From Pseudomonas berkeleyensis (GTDB taxonomy: Bacteria; Pseudomonadota; Gammaproteobacteria; Pseudomonadales; Pseudomonadaceae): DNA of 64,000 nt. Position numbers and translations under genes: made by a program. The number at the start of each line of letters is the position of its first letter. Position 1 is the first letter of the stretch. This document shows, one piece after another, positions 16,666 through 25,688 of the stretch. Below the pieces are notes generated by a model. The model saw only the letters and a program-made list of their open reading frames with translations. It was not told the origin of the DNA and did not search any database. The stretch is taken from contig NZ_CP059139.1 in NCBI RefSeq assembly GCF_014109765.1, positions 3,166,001 through 3,230,000 of the forward strand, given 5' to 3'.

Positions 16666-18654
16666 ATGCCCGCATTCAACAAGATCCTGATCGCCAACCG
16701 CGGCGAGATCGCCTGCCGGGTGATGCGCACCGCCATCGAACTCGGCTACCGCACCGTGGCGGTGTACTCCGAGGCCGATGCCGACGCCCGCCACGTACAG
16801 ATCGCCGACGAAGCCGTGTGCATCGGCCCGGCCCAGGTCAACCAGTCCTACCTGCGCATCGACGCCATCATCGAGGCCGCGCGCAAGACCGGTGCCGACG
16901 CCATTCACCCCGGCTATGGCTTCCTCTCCGAGAACGCCGATTTCGCCCGTGCCTGTGAAGCAGCCGGCATCGTCTTTATCGGCCCGACCGTGGAAGCTAT
17001 CCACCTGATGGGCAGCAAGCGCCTGTCGAAGATCGCCATGCTCGAAGCCGGCGTGCCCTGCATCCCCGGCTACGAAGGCGCCGCCCAGGATGACGACACC
17101 CTGGCCAGCGAAGCCGAACGCATCGGCTACCCGCTGATGATCAAGGCCAGCGCCGGTGGTGGTGGTCGCGGCATGCGTCTGGTGCACGAATCCGCCGAAC
17201 TGCTGGGGCAGATCCGCACCGCCCGCTCGGAGGCGCAGAACGCCTTCGGCTCCGGTGAGCTGATCCTTGAACGCGCGGTGATCCGCCCACGCCACGTGGA
17301 GATTCAGGTCTTCGGCGACCAGCACGGCAATATCGTCTATCTCGGCGAGCGTGACTGCTCGGTGCAACGCCGCCACCAGAAGGTGGTCGAGGAAGCACCC
17401 TGCCCGGTCATGACGCCCGATCTGCGCAAGGCCATGGGTGAAGCGGCGGTCAAGGCTGCTGCCTCGGTCAACTACGTCGGCGCAGGCACCGTGGAATTCC
17501 TCCTCGATACCTCCGGCGAGTTCTTCTTCCTAGAGATGAACACTCGCCTGCAGGTCGAGCACCCGGTCACCGAGCTGATCACCGGGCAGGATCTGGTGGC
17601 CTGGCAGATTCGCGTAGCCGAAGGCCAGCCCCTGCCGCTGCAGCAGGACGACATTCGCCTCACCGGCCATGCCATGGAAGTGCGCCTGTACGCCGAAGAC
17701 TCGGCCGCCGGCTTCCTGCCGCAAACCGGCCAGGTGCTGCGCTGGGAGCCCGAACTGCTGGCCGGTGTGCGCATCGACCACGGCCTGGTCGAAGGCCAGG
17801 CCGTCACGCCCTTCTACGATCCGATGCTGGCCAAGGTTATCGCCTACGGCGAAACCCGCGACGAGGCCCGGCGCAAGCTGGTGCGCGCGGTCGAGCAGTG
17901 CGTGCTGCTCGGCGTCAACGGCAACCAGCGCTTCCTCGCCAACCTGCTCAAGAATCCGGAGTTCGCTGCCGGCAACGCCACCACGGCGTTCATCGCCGAA
18001 CACTTCGCTGATGACCCAAGCCTGCATCCGCACACGGCCAGCCTGGCCGAGCTGGCCATGGCCGCTGCCCTGCTCTACCAAGTCTCGGCCGACGCTCGCG
18101 CACACCAGCCCGGCCTGTCCGGCTGGCGCAGCGCCGGCAGCGCGCCCTGGCGTTTCGTCCTCAAGCAGGGCGAACACAAGCACGCCGTGGAGCTGGACGT
18201 ACTCGCCAGCGGCGCCCAAGCGCACCTTTGCGTGCGCCGGGGTGAGGAACAACTGTCCCTGCGCCTGCTGGCCAGCGACGGCCGCTGGCTGACTTTGGAG
18301 CTGGACGGCGTACGCCGCCGCCAGGCTTACCACATCGAAGGCGAACACCTGTGGCTGTATGGTGAACACGGCAACCTGGAGCTGGTCGATGTCACCCACG
18401 AGCCAGCCGGTGGGCAGAACGCCGCCAGCAGCGGCGCGGTTAAGGCACCGATGGATGGCGCCATCGTCGACGTACTGATCGCCGAGGGTGCCAGCGTGAG
18501 CAAGGGACAACTGCTGGTGGTGCTTGAGGCGATGAAGATGGAGCACCCGCTCAAGGCTGGCGTCGATGGCATCGTTCGCCGCGTCGGCGTGAGCCAGGGC
18601 GACCAGGTGAAGAATCGCCAGTTGCTGGTGGAAATCGAAGCTGTAGGGGCCTGA
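16666..18654 (+). CDS. atuF: Geranyl-CoA carboxylase, biotin carboxylase/carrier (alpha) subunit
   Basis: 662 residues. N-terminal biotin carboxylase: ILIANRGEIACRVMRT at 6-21, ATP-grasp with ASAGGGGRGMR near 162, ERDCSVQRRHQKVVEEAPCP, and MNTRLQVEHPVTE. The C-terminal biotinyl domain has EAMKMEHP with biotinylated Lys624. It carries the carboxylate to AtuC. ATG 16666 has GGAG at good spacing. Very similar to methylcrotonyl-CoA carboxylase LiuD; the operon context makes it AtuF. Confidence 0.95.
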   Translation: MPAFNKILIANRGEIACRVMRTAIELGYRTVAVYSEADADARHVQIADEAVCIGPAQVNQSYLRIDAIIEAARKTGADAIHPGYGFLSENADFARACEAAGIVFIGPTVEAIHLMGSKRLSKIAMLEAGVPCIPGYEGAAQDDDTLASEAERIGYPLMIKASAGGGGRGMRLVHESAELLGQIRTARSEAQNAFGSGELILERAVIRPRHVEIQVFGDQHGNIVYLGERDCSVQRRHQKVVEEAPCPVMTPDLRKAMGEAAVKAAASVNYVGAGTVEFLLDTSGEFFFLEMNTRLQVEHPVTELITGQDLVAWQIRVAEGQPLPLQQDDIRLTGHAMEVRLYAEDSAAGFLPQTGQVLRWEPELLAGVRIDHGLVEGQAVTPFYDPMLAKVIAYGETRDEARRKLVRAVEQCVLLGVNGNQRFLANLLKNPEFAAGNATTAFIAEHFADDPSLHPHTASLAELAMAAALLYQVSADARAHQPGLSGWRSAGSAPWRFVLKQGEHKHAVELDVLASGAQAHLCVRRGEEQLSLRLLASDGRWLTLELDGVRRRQAYHIEGEHLWLYGEHGNLELVDVTHEPAGGQNAASSGAVKAPMDGAIVDVLIAEGASVSKGQLLVVLEAMKMEHPLKAGVDGIVRRVGVSQGDQVKNRQLLVEIEAVGA

Positions 18655-18662
18655 AATATCGC

Positions 18663-18733
18663 TGTGGGAGGGGCTTTAGCCGCGCGCGTTGTTCATCGCG
18701 GCTAAAGCGGATCGCCGCCCGGCCCTTCCCACA
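18663..18733. repeat. REP-like palindromic repeat, family D (diverged)
   Basis: TGTGGGAGGGGCTTTAGCCG at the left, and CGCGGCTAAAGC then GGCCCTTCCCACA at the right, with about 12 extra bases splitting the right arm. It fills the atuF-atuG gap. Confidence 0.8.
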
Positions 18734-18762
18734 GCCCCACAACAATAAGAAGGAGCACGCCT

Positions 18763-19587
18763 ATGTCACTTTCCGGCAAGACCCTGTTCATCACCGGCGC
18801 CAGCCGTGGCATCGGCCGCGAGATCGCCCTCAAGGCAGCCGCCGATGGCGCCAACATCGTCATCGCGGCCAAGAGCGCCGAGCCACACCCGAAACTGGAA
18901 GGCACCATCTTCAGCGTCGCCGCCGAGGTCGAAGCCGCTGGCGGCAAAGCGCTGGCGCTGCAGCTGGACGTGCGCGACGAACAGGCCGTGGCGGCAGCCA
19001 TGGCCCAGGCCGCCGAGCATTTCGGCGGCATCGACGCGCTGGTCAACAACGCCGGGGCGATCAAACTGGTGGGCGTGGAGAAACTCGAACCCAAGCGCTT
19101 CGACCTGATGTACCAGATCAACACCCGCGCGGTGATGGTCTGCAGCCAGGCGGCCCTGCCCTATCTGAAGAAGAGCGCCGGCGGACATATCCTCAACCTC
19201 TCCCCACCACTCAACCTCGATTCCAAGTGGTTCGCCCAGCACGGCCCCTACACCGTCACCAAATACGGCATGAGCATGCTCACCCTGGGCATGAGCGAGG
19301 AGTTCAAGAAATACGGGATCAGCGTCAACTCGCTGTGGCCGAAGACCATGATCGCCACCGCCGCCATCGAATTCGAACTGGGCAGCCGCGACGCCTTCAA
19401 GCGCGCGCGCACCCCGGCGATCATGGCCGACGCAGCGCATGCGATCCTGGCTAGCCAGGGCCGCAGCATCACCGGGCGCTTGCTGATCGACGAGGACATC
19501 CTGCGCGAACAGGGCGTCACTGACTTCGAGCAGTACCGCTTCGATCCCGCTGGCGGCAGCCTGGTGCCTGATCTGTTCGTCGATTGA
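18763..19587 (+). CDS. atuG: AtuG, SDR family oxidoreductase
   Basis: 274-residue short-chain dehydrogenase of the HSDL2-like branch: TGASRGIGREIALKAAADGA near 11, NNAGAIKL near 94, LNLSPPLNLD in place of the usual catalytic-serine segment, and YTVTKYGMSM as the tyrosine/lysine motif. C-terminal RSITGRLLIDEDILREQGVT is typical of the sub-family. AAGGAG lies 8 bases before the ATG. It probably oxidises an acyclic terpenol/terpenal or hydroxyacyl-CoA in the citronellol pathway; the step is not assigned. Confidence 0.92.
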   Translation: MSLSGKTLFITGASRGIGREIALKAAADGANIVIAAKSAEPHPKLEGTIFSVAAEVEAAGGKALALQLDVRDEQAVAAAMAQAAEHFGGIDALVNNAGAIKLVGVEKLEPKRFDLMYQINTRAVMVCSQAALPYLKKSAGGHILNLSPPLNLDSKWFAQHGPYTVTKYGMSMLTLGMSEEFKKYGISVNSLWPKTMIATAAIEFELGSRDAFKRARTPAIMADAAHAILASQGRSITGRLLIDEDILREQGVTDFEQYRFDPAGGSLVPDLFVD

Positions 19588-19608
19588 AGTCTCGGATGCG
19601 TTGGCTGC

Positions 19609-19633
19609 GTAGCCCGGATGCAATCCGGGCTAC
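19609..19633. repeat. REP-like repeat, family A (compact palindrome)
   Basis: GTAGCCCGGAT, GCA, ATCCGGGCTAC-type palindrome in the atuG-atuH gap. Here both half-arms sit back to back without a spacer. Confidence 0.85.
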
Positions 19634-19648
19634 GGGGCGCCTTGACCC

Positions 19649-19719
19649 GTAGGGGGCGCCGCGCGCACCGAAACAACCTTGGGATTTGCGCCTGGCCCGG
19701 TGCGCACAGCGCACCCTAC
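19649..19719. repeat. REP-like repeat, family B (two arms)
   Basis: Left arm GTAGGGGGCGCCGCGCGCAC (19649-19669), right arm GGTGCGCACAGCGCACCCTA (19699-19719). Together with the family A copy it occupies much of the 253-base gap before atuH. Confidence 0.85.
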
Positions 19720-19840
19720 GAACGGCAAGACTATTTGCCGATCTGCCCGCCACTCAGCGCACCAGAGCCATGGCTGTTGCGCGCCTGGCTGACTAGAGTC
19801 AGAACTCGCCTCCAATTCATAACAGCCAAGTGCGAGCCCC

Positions 19841-21667
19841 ATGAGCCAAGCCGATCTGATTTCGCCCTTCCGCTTCCTGGCCCACCTGCCACAACACCTG
19901 CCGCGCGTGCCGCGCATGCTGCGTGGCCTCTACTACGCCGGCATCCGCAACCGCGAAAAGAATCTGTCGCTGGCCTGGGCGCTGCAGCGCGCCGCCGAGC
20001 GCCACCCTGAGCGTCCGGCGCTGATGGATGAAAACCGCCAGCTCAGCTATCACGCCTTCAATGCCTGGGCCAACCGCCTGGCCTGGGCGTTCAAGGCCGA
20101 GGGCGTCAACCATGGCGACGTGGTCGCGGTGATGCTGGAGAACCGCCTGGAACTGCTGGCGATCCTCGCCGCGCTGAGCAAGCTCGGCGCGGTCGGCGCC
20201 CTGATCAACACCACCCAGCGCGGCAAGGTACTGGCGCATAGCTTCAACCTGGTCAAACCCGGCTTTCTGGTCATCGGTGACGAGCTGCGCGGCGCCTTCG
20301 ACGACATCGCGACACAGCTGCATAACCAGCAGGCGCGCCGCTACTGGATCGCCGACCAGGACTGCCTGCGTGACCCCGGCCAGGCACCGGACGGCTGGGT
20401 CAACCTCATGCAGATCGCCAGCGGCCAAGCCGAGGACAACCCACCGGACAGCCTGCGCGTACGCATGAAGGACGCCTGTTTCCTGATCTACACCTCCGGC
20501 ACCACCGGCCTGCCCAAGGCCTCAATCATGAGCCACGGCAAGTGGATCAAGGCCTATGGCGGCTTCGGCCATTCCGGCCTGACCCTGAACGAACGCGACG
20601 TGCTCTACCTCACCCTGCCCTGCTACCACAACAATGCCGTCACCGTATGCTGGAGCGCGGTGCTAGCCGGCGGCGCGGCCATCGCCCTGCGCCGCAAGTT
20701 CTCCGCCAGCGCCTTCTGGAGCGACGTGGCGCGCTACCAGGCCACCTGCTTCGGCTACATCGGCGAACTGTGCCGCTATCTGCTCAACCAGCCCGAGCAT
20801 CCGGCAGAACGAGGCAACAGCCTGCGCTGCATGATCGGTAATGGCCTGCGCCCCTCGATCTGGGCAGAGTTCAAACAGCGTTTCGGCGTCGAGCAGATCA
20901 CCGAGTTCTATGCCTCCAGCGAAGGCAACATCGGCTTCACCAACGTCTTCAACTTCGACAATACCGTCGGTTACACCCCGGCCACCTACGCCATCGTCCG
21001 CTACGACCTGGAGAACGACCGCCCCGTGCGTGGCAGCAACGGCTTCCTGCAGAAGGCCGACAAGGGCGAAGCCGGTCTGTTGATCAGCGAGATCAGCGCC
21101 AAGTGGCCGTTCGACGGCTACACCGACCCGGCCAAGAGCGAGGCGGCGATCCTGCGCGACGTGTTCAAGAAGGGCGACGCCTGGTTCAACACCGGCGACC
21201 TGATGCGCGACATCGGCTGCAAGCATGCGCAATTCGTCGACCGTCTCGGCGACACCTTCCGCTGGAAAGGCGAGAACGTCTCCACCACCGAGGTGGAAAA
21301 TGTGCTGGGCGCCGTCCCCGGCGTGGAAGATGCGGTGGTCTACGGCGTGGAGATTCCCGGCACCAATGGCCGTTGCGGCATGGCCGCGCTGCGCCTGGCG
21401 CCGGGTTGCGTGCTGGATGGCGCGGCACTGGCCGCTCACCTGGATGCGGAGCTGCCGGCCTACGCCGCGCCGCTGTTCGTGCGCCTACTCGGCGAAGTCG
21501 AGACCACCGGCACTTTCAAATACAAGAAAACCGACCTCAAACAGGCCGGCTATGAGCCGCGCAAGGTCGATGGTCTGCTCTACGTGCGGCTGCCGGGCTC
21601 GAATGCCTTCCAACCACTGGATAGCGAACTGCACAGCGACATCGAGCGGCAGGCCTACCGTTTCTGA
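19841..21667 (+). CDS. atuH: AtuH, long-chain/terpenoyl acyl-CoA synthetase
   Basis: 608-residue AMP-binding ligase, expected to activate citronellate or geranate to the CoA ester. The P-loop-like YTSGTTGLPKAS is near residue 218. Further motifs: FYASSEGNIGF, NTGDLMRD and DRLGDTFRWKGENVSTTEVE, and the C-terminal lysine segment TFKYKKTDLKQ. It resembles the FadD6/FATP-type branch. Last gene of the atu operon, convergent with the 683-residue unknown with only 8 bases between stops. Confidence 0.92.
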   Translation: MSQADLISPFRFLAHLPQHLPRVPRMLRGLYYAGIRNREKNLSLAWALQRAAERHPERPALMDENRQLSYHAFNAWANRLAWAFKAEGVNHGDVVAVMLENRLELLAILAALSKLGAVGALINTTQRGKVLAHSFNLVKPGFLVIGDELRGAFDDIATQLHNQQARRYWIADQDCLRDPGQAPDGWVNLMQIASGQAEDNPPDSLRVRMKDACFLIYTSGTTGLPKASIMSHGKWIKAYGGFGHSGLTLNERDVLYLTLPCYHNNAVTVCWSAVLAGGAAIALRRKFSASAFWSDVARYQATCFGYIGELCRYLLNQPEHPAERGNSLRCMIGNGLRPSIWAEFKQRFGVEQITEFYASSEGNIGFTNVFNFDNTVGYTPATYAIVRYDLENDRPVRGSNGFLQKADKGEAGLLISEISAKWPFDGYTDPAKSEAAILRDVFKKGDAWFNTGDLMRDIGCKHAQFVDRLGDTFRWKGENVSTTEVENVLGAVPGVEDAVVYGVEIPGTNGRCGMAALRLAPGCVLDGAALAAHLDAELPAYAAPLFVRLLGEVETTGTFKYKKTDLKQAGYEPRKVDGLLYVRLPGSNAFQPLDSELHSDIERQAYRF

Positions 21668-21675
21668 CGCGCCAC

Positions 21676-23727
21676 TCAGGCCCGTGTATCTGCAACGTCG
21701 GTCGCTCGCCAACTCTGCAGATGGCTCCTATCCAGACGCTGCCAGTGCACAGCGTCACTCAGTTGCTCGGAGGGCAACCAGATATCGCCACTGCGGATCA
21801 ACATCTGCCGGGGCAGTGCCAACATCGCTTGCATCATGATCAGCTGTGTTTTCTGCGCAGCGCTGCTGAGGTGCAGGCCGGCATCATCGAATGTTTCGAA
21901 ACATGGCATGTCCCCCAGGGGCTGCAAGGCCTGACGCAGCGTGCGCTCGCGAGTATCCAGAAGCAGCAGAAACCATTGCGGCGAGGGCTCCCCAGCAGCA
22001 TCTTCCTCGACCGACTTGCGACTGAGAGCCAGGTAACGACCGTCCGCTGACCAGACCATCGAAGGCGCAAGGTTCGCGACCCCACAACCCGAAGCGGTCA
22101 ATACGCAGCCGCCACCCGGTGCCTGATCAGCTGCTTTGGTCAGGCCGAACAACCACGCGGCATCACGCCCACACGGCGCAGGCAGCAGGTAATCGTCCTG
22201 CACACTGGCAGGTACCGGATGCCATTCCAAGCGCCAGTTGGGCAGGAGACGCAACGACCAGGCATCGACGGCAACTCGTGCTGTCTGATAACGCAATCCG
22301 CCAGCGGCGGCGAAGCGCTGGGCCTGATCAACTGTCGGGGACAATGCCTCATGACGGGGTAATCTCCGGTCATCGGCAGCAATCAGACTGATGACACCAT
22401 CGTTGAATGCACCCAGACCGGTAATCAACAACGCCTCATCGAGCATCAACAGGCGCCGCGCTAGAACGTCAGCGACAACCAACTGATGCGCAACCGCCGG
22501 AGTCTCGGTAAAGGCGATCAAGGCCAGATAGCGCCCACAGTCGGAGATGCGGTGATCGAGACACCATTGCCCTGGCAACTGCCAGACACCCATTCGGCAA
22601 GTAAATACATGGCGGCGGCCGTCAAGACTCTTACGCAGCATGCTCAGGCAAGGTTGTACGCCGTCTTGCATCGCCGGGAGTTGCAGCGACACGGCCGCTG
22701 CCCGCTCACCCGCCAACTCAATACATAGGCTCAGAAACCGGGCTTCAGCCGAGGGCTGCCCGGCCACTTGATCAAGCAGCCGCGCCTCGTAGACGAGACG
22801 GTCGCCATCCAGGCGATCAGGCATTCCCCATTCGAGCTGTGGTTCATCGACAAGGCTCTGCCAGGGCTCGTCCAAAGGTCGCCAACCAGATGCCATTTGC
22901 CACGACCAAGTGGCCGTTTCACCCACCGACTGGCTCTCCACACGTGCCCGGCACACCAGCGCCTGGCCGTCATCGCGCCAGAGCACCAAGGCCCCCTGCT
23001 CCATCAACAGGCCCGTCGGCTTCTCGTCCAGCCACAGGCTATAGACCGGATCACCCAACATATCTGTCGGCATCAGTGGCTCACCATGCAGACAGCGGCT
23101 ACCTTGTGGCGCGTTGAAGACCAGCCGGCCACTAGGATCGACTTCGCCTTGGCAGCGATGCTTCTGATGCACCTCATTCACTGCCACAGGCTGTTCGCTA
23201 TCCGGGCTGGTCACCGTCACAGCTTGCGCGCTCGGCAGCGACCATTGATCGACACCGATTTGAAGCTTCCTGGAACCGCGTGCATCGTTGGCCACGCCTT
23301 GAACCAGATAGTCCGTGCGAGACCTGACCTCCAGTACGTTTGCCGCACCTTGAAAGCGCATGGCATAGCTGCGTTTGGAGTCCTGTTCACCGAGCCCAAG
23401 AAAATCCACCCAGAACATCAGGTGAACGCCGCTGAACAGCAGAACGAACAGCCCGACGCAGAAGCCAAGAAACCCGGAAACCTCGCCCCAGAGTTGAAAG
23501 CCAAACCCGATGCTCAACATAAACAGCGGTGCAGGCAACCGCTTGGCCACCTCCGTGTATCCGGCAAGGGCGATGATCGCAATCGCAAGGATCATCGACA
23601 GGATGAGCATGACTACGCTCCACCAGGGCAGGAAGATGCCGCCAATGATGGGCGTGATGAATGCCAGCAAGGCAAGCACCACTTTATCCTGCGCAGGACA
23701 ATCGTTTTCAGTCGTTTTGAAAGACAT
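21676..23727 (-). CDS. Uncharacterised membrane protein with large soluble domain
   Basis: 683 residues from ATG 23727, which has AAAGGAG five bases upstream; a GTG two codons earlier sits on that site. I do not recognise the family. Four hydrophobic helices fall at roughly 15-33, 36-57, 66-83 and 86-108; then about 570 soluble residues rich in Trp, Asp and Gly. Two segments, SDCGRYLALIAFTE (about 410) and WSADGRYLALSRK (about 585), resemble WD40/PD40 blade strands, suggesting a beta-propeller (inference). It stands alone between the convergent atuH and a lipoprotein gene on the same strand. No signal peptide cleavage site is evident. Confidence 0.8.
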   Translation of the reverse strand: MSFKTTENDCPAQDKVVLALLAFITPIIGGIFLPWWSVVMLILSMILAIAIIALAGYTEVAKRLPAPLFMLSIGFGFQLWGEVSGFLGFCVGLFVLLFSGVHLMFWVDFLGLGEQDSKRSYAMRFQGAANVLEVRSRTDYLVQGVANDARGSRKLQIGVDQWSLPSAQAVTVTSPDSEQPVAVNEVHQKHRCQGEVDPSGRLVFNAPQGSRCLHGEPLMPTDMLGDPVYSLWLDEKPTGLLMEQGALVLWRDDGQALVCRARVESQSVGETATWSWQMASGWRPLDEPWQSLVDEPQLEWGMPDRLDGDRLVYEARLLDQVAGQPSAEARFLSLCIELAGERAAAVSLQLPAMQDGVQPCLSMLRKSLDGRRHVFTCRMGVWQLPGQWCLDHRISDCGRYLALIAFTETPAVAHQLVVADVLARRLLMLDEALLITGLGAFNDGVISLIAADDRRLPRHEALSPTVDQAQRFAAAGGLRYQTARVAVDAWSLRLLPNWRLEWHPVPASVQDDYLLPAPCGRDAAWLFGLTKAADQAPGGGCVLTASGCGVANLAPSMVWSADGRYLALSRKSVEEDAAGEPSPQWFLLLLDTRERTLRQALQPLGDMPCFETFDDAGLHLSSAAQKTQLIMMQAMLALPRQMLIRSGDIWLPSEQLSDAVHWQRLDRSHLQSWRATDVADTRA

Positions 23728-23838
23728 TGGCACTCCTTTGCCAGTAATGCGAGTGGGCGAGAGGCATGATACCCGCGCGCCGCCTTTATCGATTTGGCCC
23801 TGGTCGCATCTTGGAAATGGCAGATCGCTCGCGCGGCC

Positions 23839-24345
23839 TTACTGTTTGAACTCGAACTGCACCTCGGCGCCTTCGATGGAATCCCAGTAGTCGTCTACTC
23901 GCTCGTTGCTGATCAGCCGACCGCTGATCTGGAACGGGCTCTGGACTTCGGGTTTCTCGCCAAATAGCGGTGGCAGCACTGGCGAAAGCTCTTCGCGGGT
24001 TTCGCTTTCCAGCGCCTGCTCGAACAGCTCCTGCGGCACGCTGAGATCCAGCGCCAGCTTCGAATCGGGCTCGACAGGCTTGGGCTGTGGTGCCGTAGCA
24101 GGCTTGGGCTTGGCGGCAACAGGCGGTTTGGCGGGAGGCACGGGTTTGTTTTCGACCACCTTGGCAGGCGGCGCAGGTTCGACCGGTTTGGGCTTGGCAA
24201 CCTCGGCAACGGGCGCAGGTTCAGGCGCGGTGACCACTGCGGGCTCAGGTGCAGGCTGCTGCGCAACAGGCTCAGGCTCAGGCGCACGCTCACAGGCGCT
24301 CAGCCAACCCACACACAGCAACAGAAAAATGGACTTACGCATCAT
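23839..24345 (-). CDS. Proline-rich lipoprotein
   Basis: 168 residues. Lipoprotein signal MMRKSIFLLLCVGWLSAC with the lipidated Cys18 in the lipobox LSAC. Residues about 20-95 are a low-complexity Pro/Ala/Lys/Glu stretch (PEPEPVAQQPAPEP, PVPPAKPPVAAKPKP), likely an extended periplasmic spacer. The folded C-terminus of about 70 residues ends GAEVQFEFKQ. I do not recognise the family. The ATG lacks a ribosome site; a 14-codon frame with a GGAGG site overlaps its start (see 24335-24379). It lies 90 bases after the putative anti-sigma gene on the same strand and may belong to that operon. Confidence 0.8.
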   Translation of the reverse strand: MMRKSIFLLLCVGWLSACERAPEPEPVAQQPAPEPAVVTAPEPAPVAEVAKPKPVEPAPPAKVVENKPVPPAKPPVAAKPKPATAPQPKPVEPDSKLALDLSVPQELFEQALESETREELSPVLPPLFGEKPEVQSPFQISGRLISNERVDDYWDSIEGAEVQFEFKQ

Positions 24346-24379
24346 GGGACAAGGGTAACTCGATCAGTAACGCGCCCAT
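24335..24379 (-). CDS. Possible 14-residue leader peptide before the lipoprotein
   Basis: ATG 24379 preceded by GGCGGAGGAGC encodes MGALLIELPLSHDA and stops at TAA (24335-24337), overlapping the lipoprotein start by 11 bases in another frame. The lipoprotein ATG has no site of its own, so termination-reinitiation coupling is plausible. The spacing from GGAGG to ATG is short (3-4 bases). Unproved; it could be chance. Confidence 0.35.
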   Translation of the reverse strand: MGALLIELPLSHDA

Positions 24380-24435
24380 GCTCCTCCGCCTGGGCGCGCC
24401 TGACAAGTCGACTTACACGACTTTTACCCGGCAGC

Positions 24436-25119
24436 TCATTCGGCTGACGGCTCGTTAGCCAGATGATCGAGCTCGGCTTCGATATCCAGTTGCGGGTAAT
24501 CGACCTTGAGCTGATCCAGCAGCTGCTGCGCCTCCTCCTGCTTGTTGGTCTTGCGTAGCTCCAGCAGACGCAGCAACGCCTCACGCGGTTCGCTCTGGAT
24601 CACCAGTTCGGCCATCGGAGCGATTGCGGCGGTGCTGGCCATCGGTGTATCGGCAACTGCAGCAGGCGGCACTGGCCGTGACATGGCCTCGGCTTTGAGG
24701 CGCTCCTGGGGCACAGACATACGCGCCATCGACTCACTCTCGGCAGCACGCTTAGCCGCCATCGGCGCCGGTGCTGGCGCGGCGGGGCTCATCGCCACGC
24801 TGGGCGGCGCGGCATCGAAGGCTTCCGGCGTTTGCTCCAGCGTGCGCCAGGTCAGGCTGACGCCAATCCCGACACAAGCCAGCCCGGCCACGGCCACCGA
24901 CCAGCGCTGGCGGCCACTGCCGAACAGCCATTGGTGCAGGCGTTGCGCCCATCCGGCGTTGTCGCTATCAGTCCGGGCCTGCTGGGTTTCACGGGCAGCC
25001 GCACTGGCCGCCGCCAGGATACGTGCATCCAGCTCGGCCGAGGGTTCACCGCTGCCATGGGTACGGAAATGCGCCAACAGCTCTTGTTCGTGATCCAGCG
25101 GTTCTCGTTCATGGGTCAT
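24436..25119 (-). CDS. Putative membrane anti-sigma factor
   Basis: 227 residues. The cytoplasmic N-terminus (1-70) begins MTHEREPLDHEQELLAHFRT. There is one transmembrane helix at about 73-91 (SVAVAGLACVGIGVSLTW), then an Ala/Pro/Met-rich periplasmic spacer and a helical C-terminus (EALLRLLELRKTNKQEEAQQ). Its ATG overlaps the stop of the ECF sigma gene by 4 bases, the usual layout for a sigma/anti-sigma pair. No zinc-binding HxxxCxxC motif is visible, so it is not the ZAS type. Function is inferred from position and topology. Confidence 0.75.
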   Translation of the reverse strand: MTHEREPLDHEQELLAHFRTHGSGEPSAELDARILAAASAAARETQQARTDSDNAGWAQRLHQWLFGSGRQRWSVAVAGLACVGIGVSLTWRTLEQTPEAFDAAPPSVAMSPAAPAPAPMAAKRAAESESMARMSVPQERLKAEAMSRPVPPAAVADTPMASTAAIAPMAELVIQSEPREALLRLLELRKTNKQEEAQQLLDQLKVDYPQLDIEAELDHLANEPSAE

Positions 25120-25688
25120 ACGGACAACTCCTCGGTGGCCAGCAGCCGGCGCAATTTCTGCAGGGCATAGCGCAGACGGCTCTTGACCGTCTCGGCCGGT
25201 GTGCGGGTCAACTCGGCAATCTCGTTCAGTTCCAGGTCGCCATGAGTACGCAACAGGAACACCTCGCGTTGGTCTTCCGGCAGGTCGGCCAGCGCTGCCT
25301 GCAGTCGCTCGCTATCGCGGCTCATACTCAACTGCTGCTCAGGGCTCGGTTGCGGGTCAGCCTGGGCGTGCTGGCCTTCGTCATATTCGTCATGCCCGGC
25401 CTGATGACGACCCGTCTTGCGCCAGTGGTCGATCAGGCGGTTGCGGGCAATCTGGTACAGCCAGGTCTTGAACAGCACCGCCTCGCGCTGCTCGCTCTGG
25501 CTGCGGATCAGGCTCATCCAGGTTTCCTGGAACACTTCCTCGGCCAGGGCATGATCGCCACACAGGCCGAGCAGAAAGCGGAACAGGCCGAGCCGATAAC
25601 GCTGGTACAGCGCGTTGAAGGCCGCGGCATCGCCGCGGCGGTAACGCCGCAATAACGCGGCGTCGTCATCCGTGAGAGGTGCGTTCAC
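25116..25688 (-). CDS. ECF-type RNA polymerase sigma factor
   Basis: 190 residues. Sigma-70 region 2 lies at about 22-92 (CGDHALAEEVFQETWMSLI, LFKTWLYQIARNRLIDHWRK) and region 4 at about 130-182 (LPEDQREVFLLRTHGDLELN, then EIAELTRTPAETVKSRLRYA). Regions 1.1 and 3 are absent, as in the ECF group. The start codon overlaps the end of the VWA lipoprotein gene (25685-25688), and the stop overlaps the putative anti-sigma gene. It directs polymerase to an unknown regulon; the signal would come through the co-transcribed membrane and VWA proteins (inference). Confidence 0.92.
   Translation of the reverse strand: MNAPLTDDDAALLRRYRRGDAAAFNALYQRYRLGLFRFLLGLCGDHALAEEVFQETWMSLIRSQSEQREAVLFKTWLYQIARNRLIDHWRKTGRHQAGHDEYDEGQHAQADPQPSPEQQLSMSRDSERLQAALADLPEDQREVFLLRTHGDLELNEIAELTRTPAETVKSRLRYALQKLRRLLATEELSV

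Noticed and set aside
15766..17376. 536-codon minus-strand frame across atuE and atuF
   Set aside because: It spans two real plus-strand genes and the repeat-filled gap between them; composition is typical of antisense frames.
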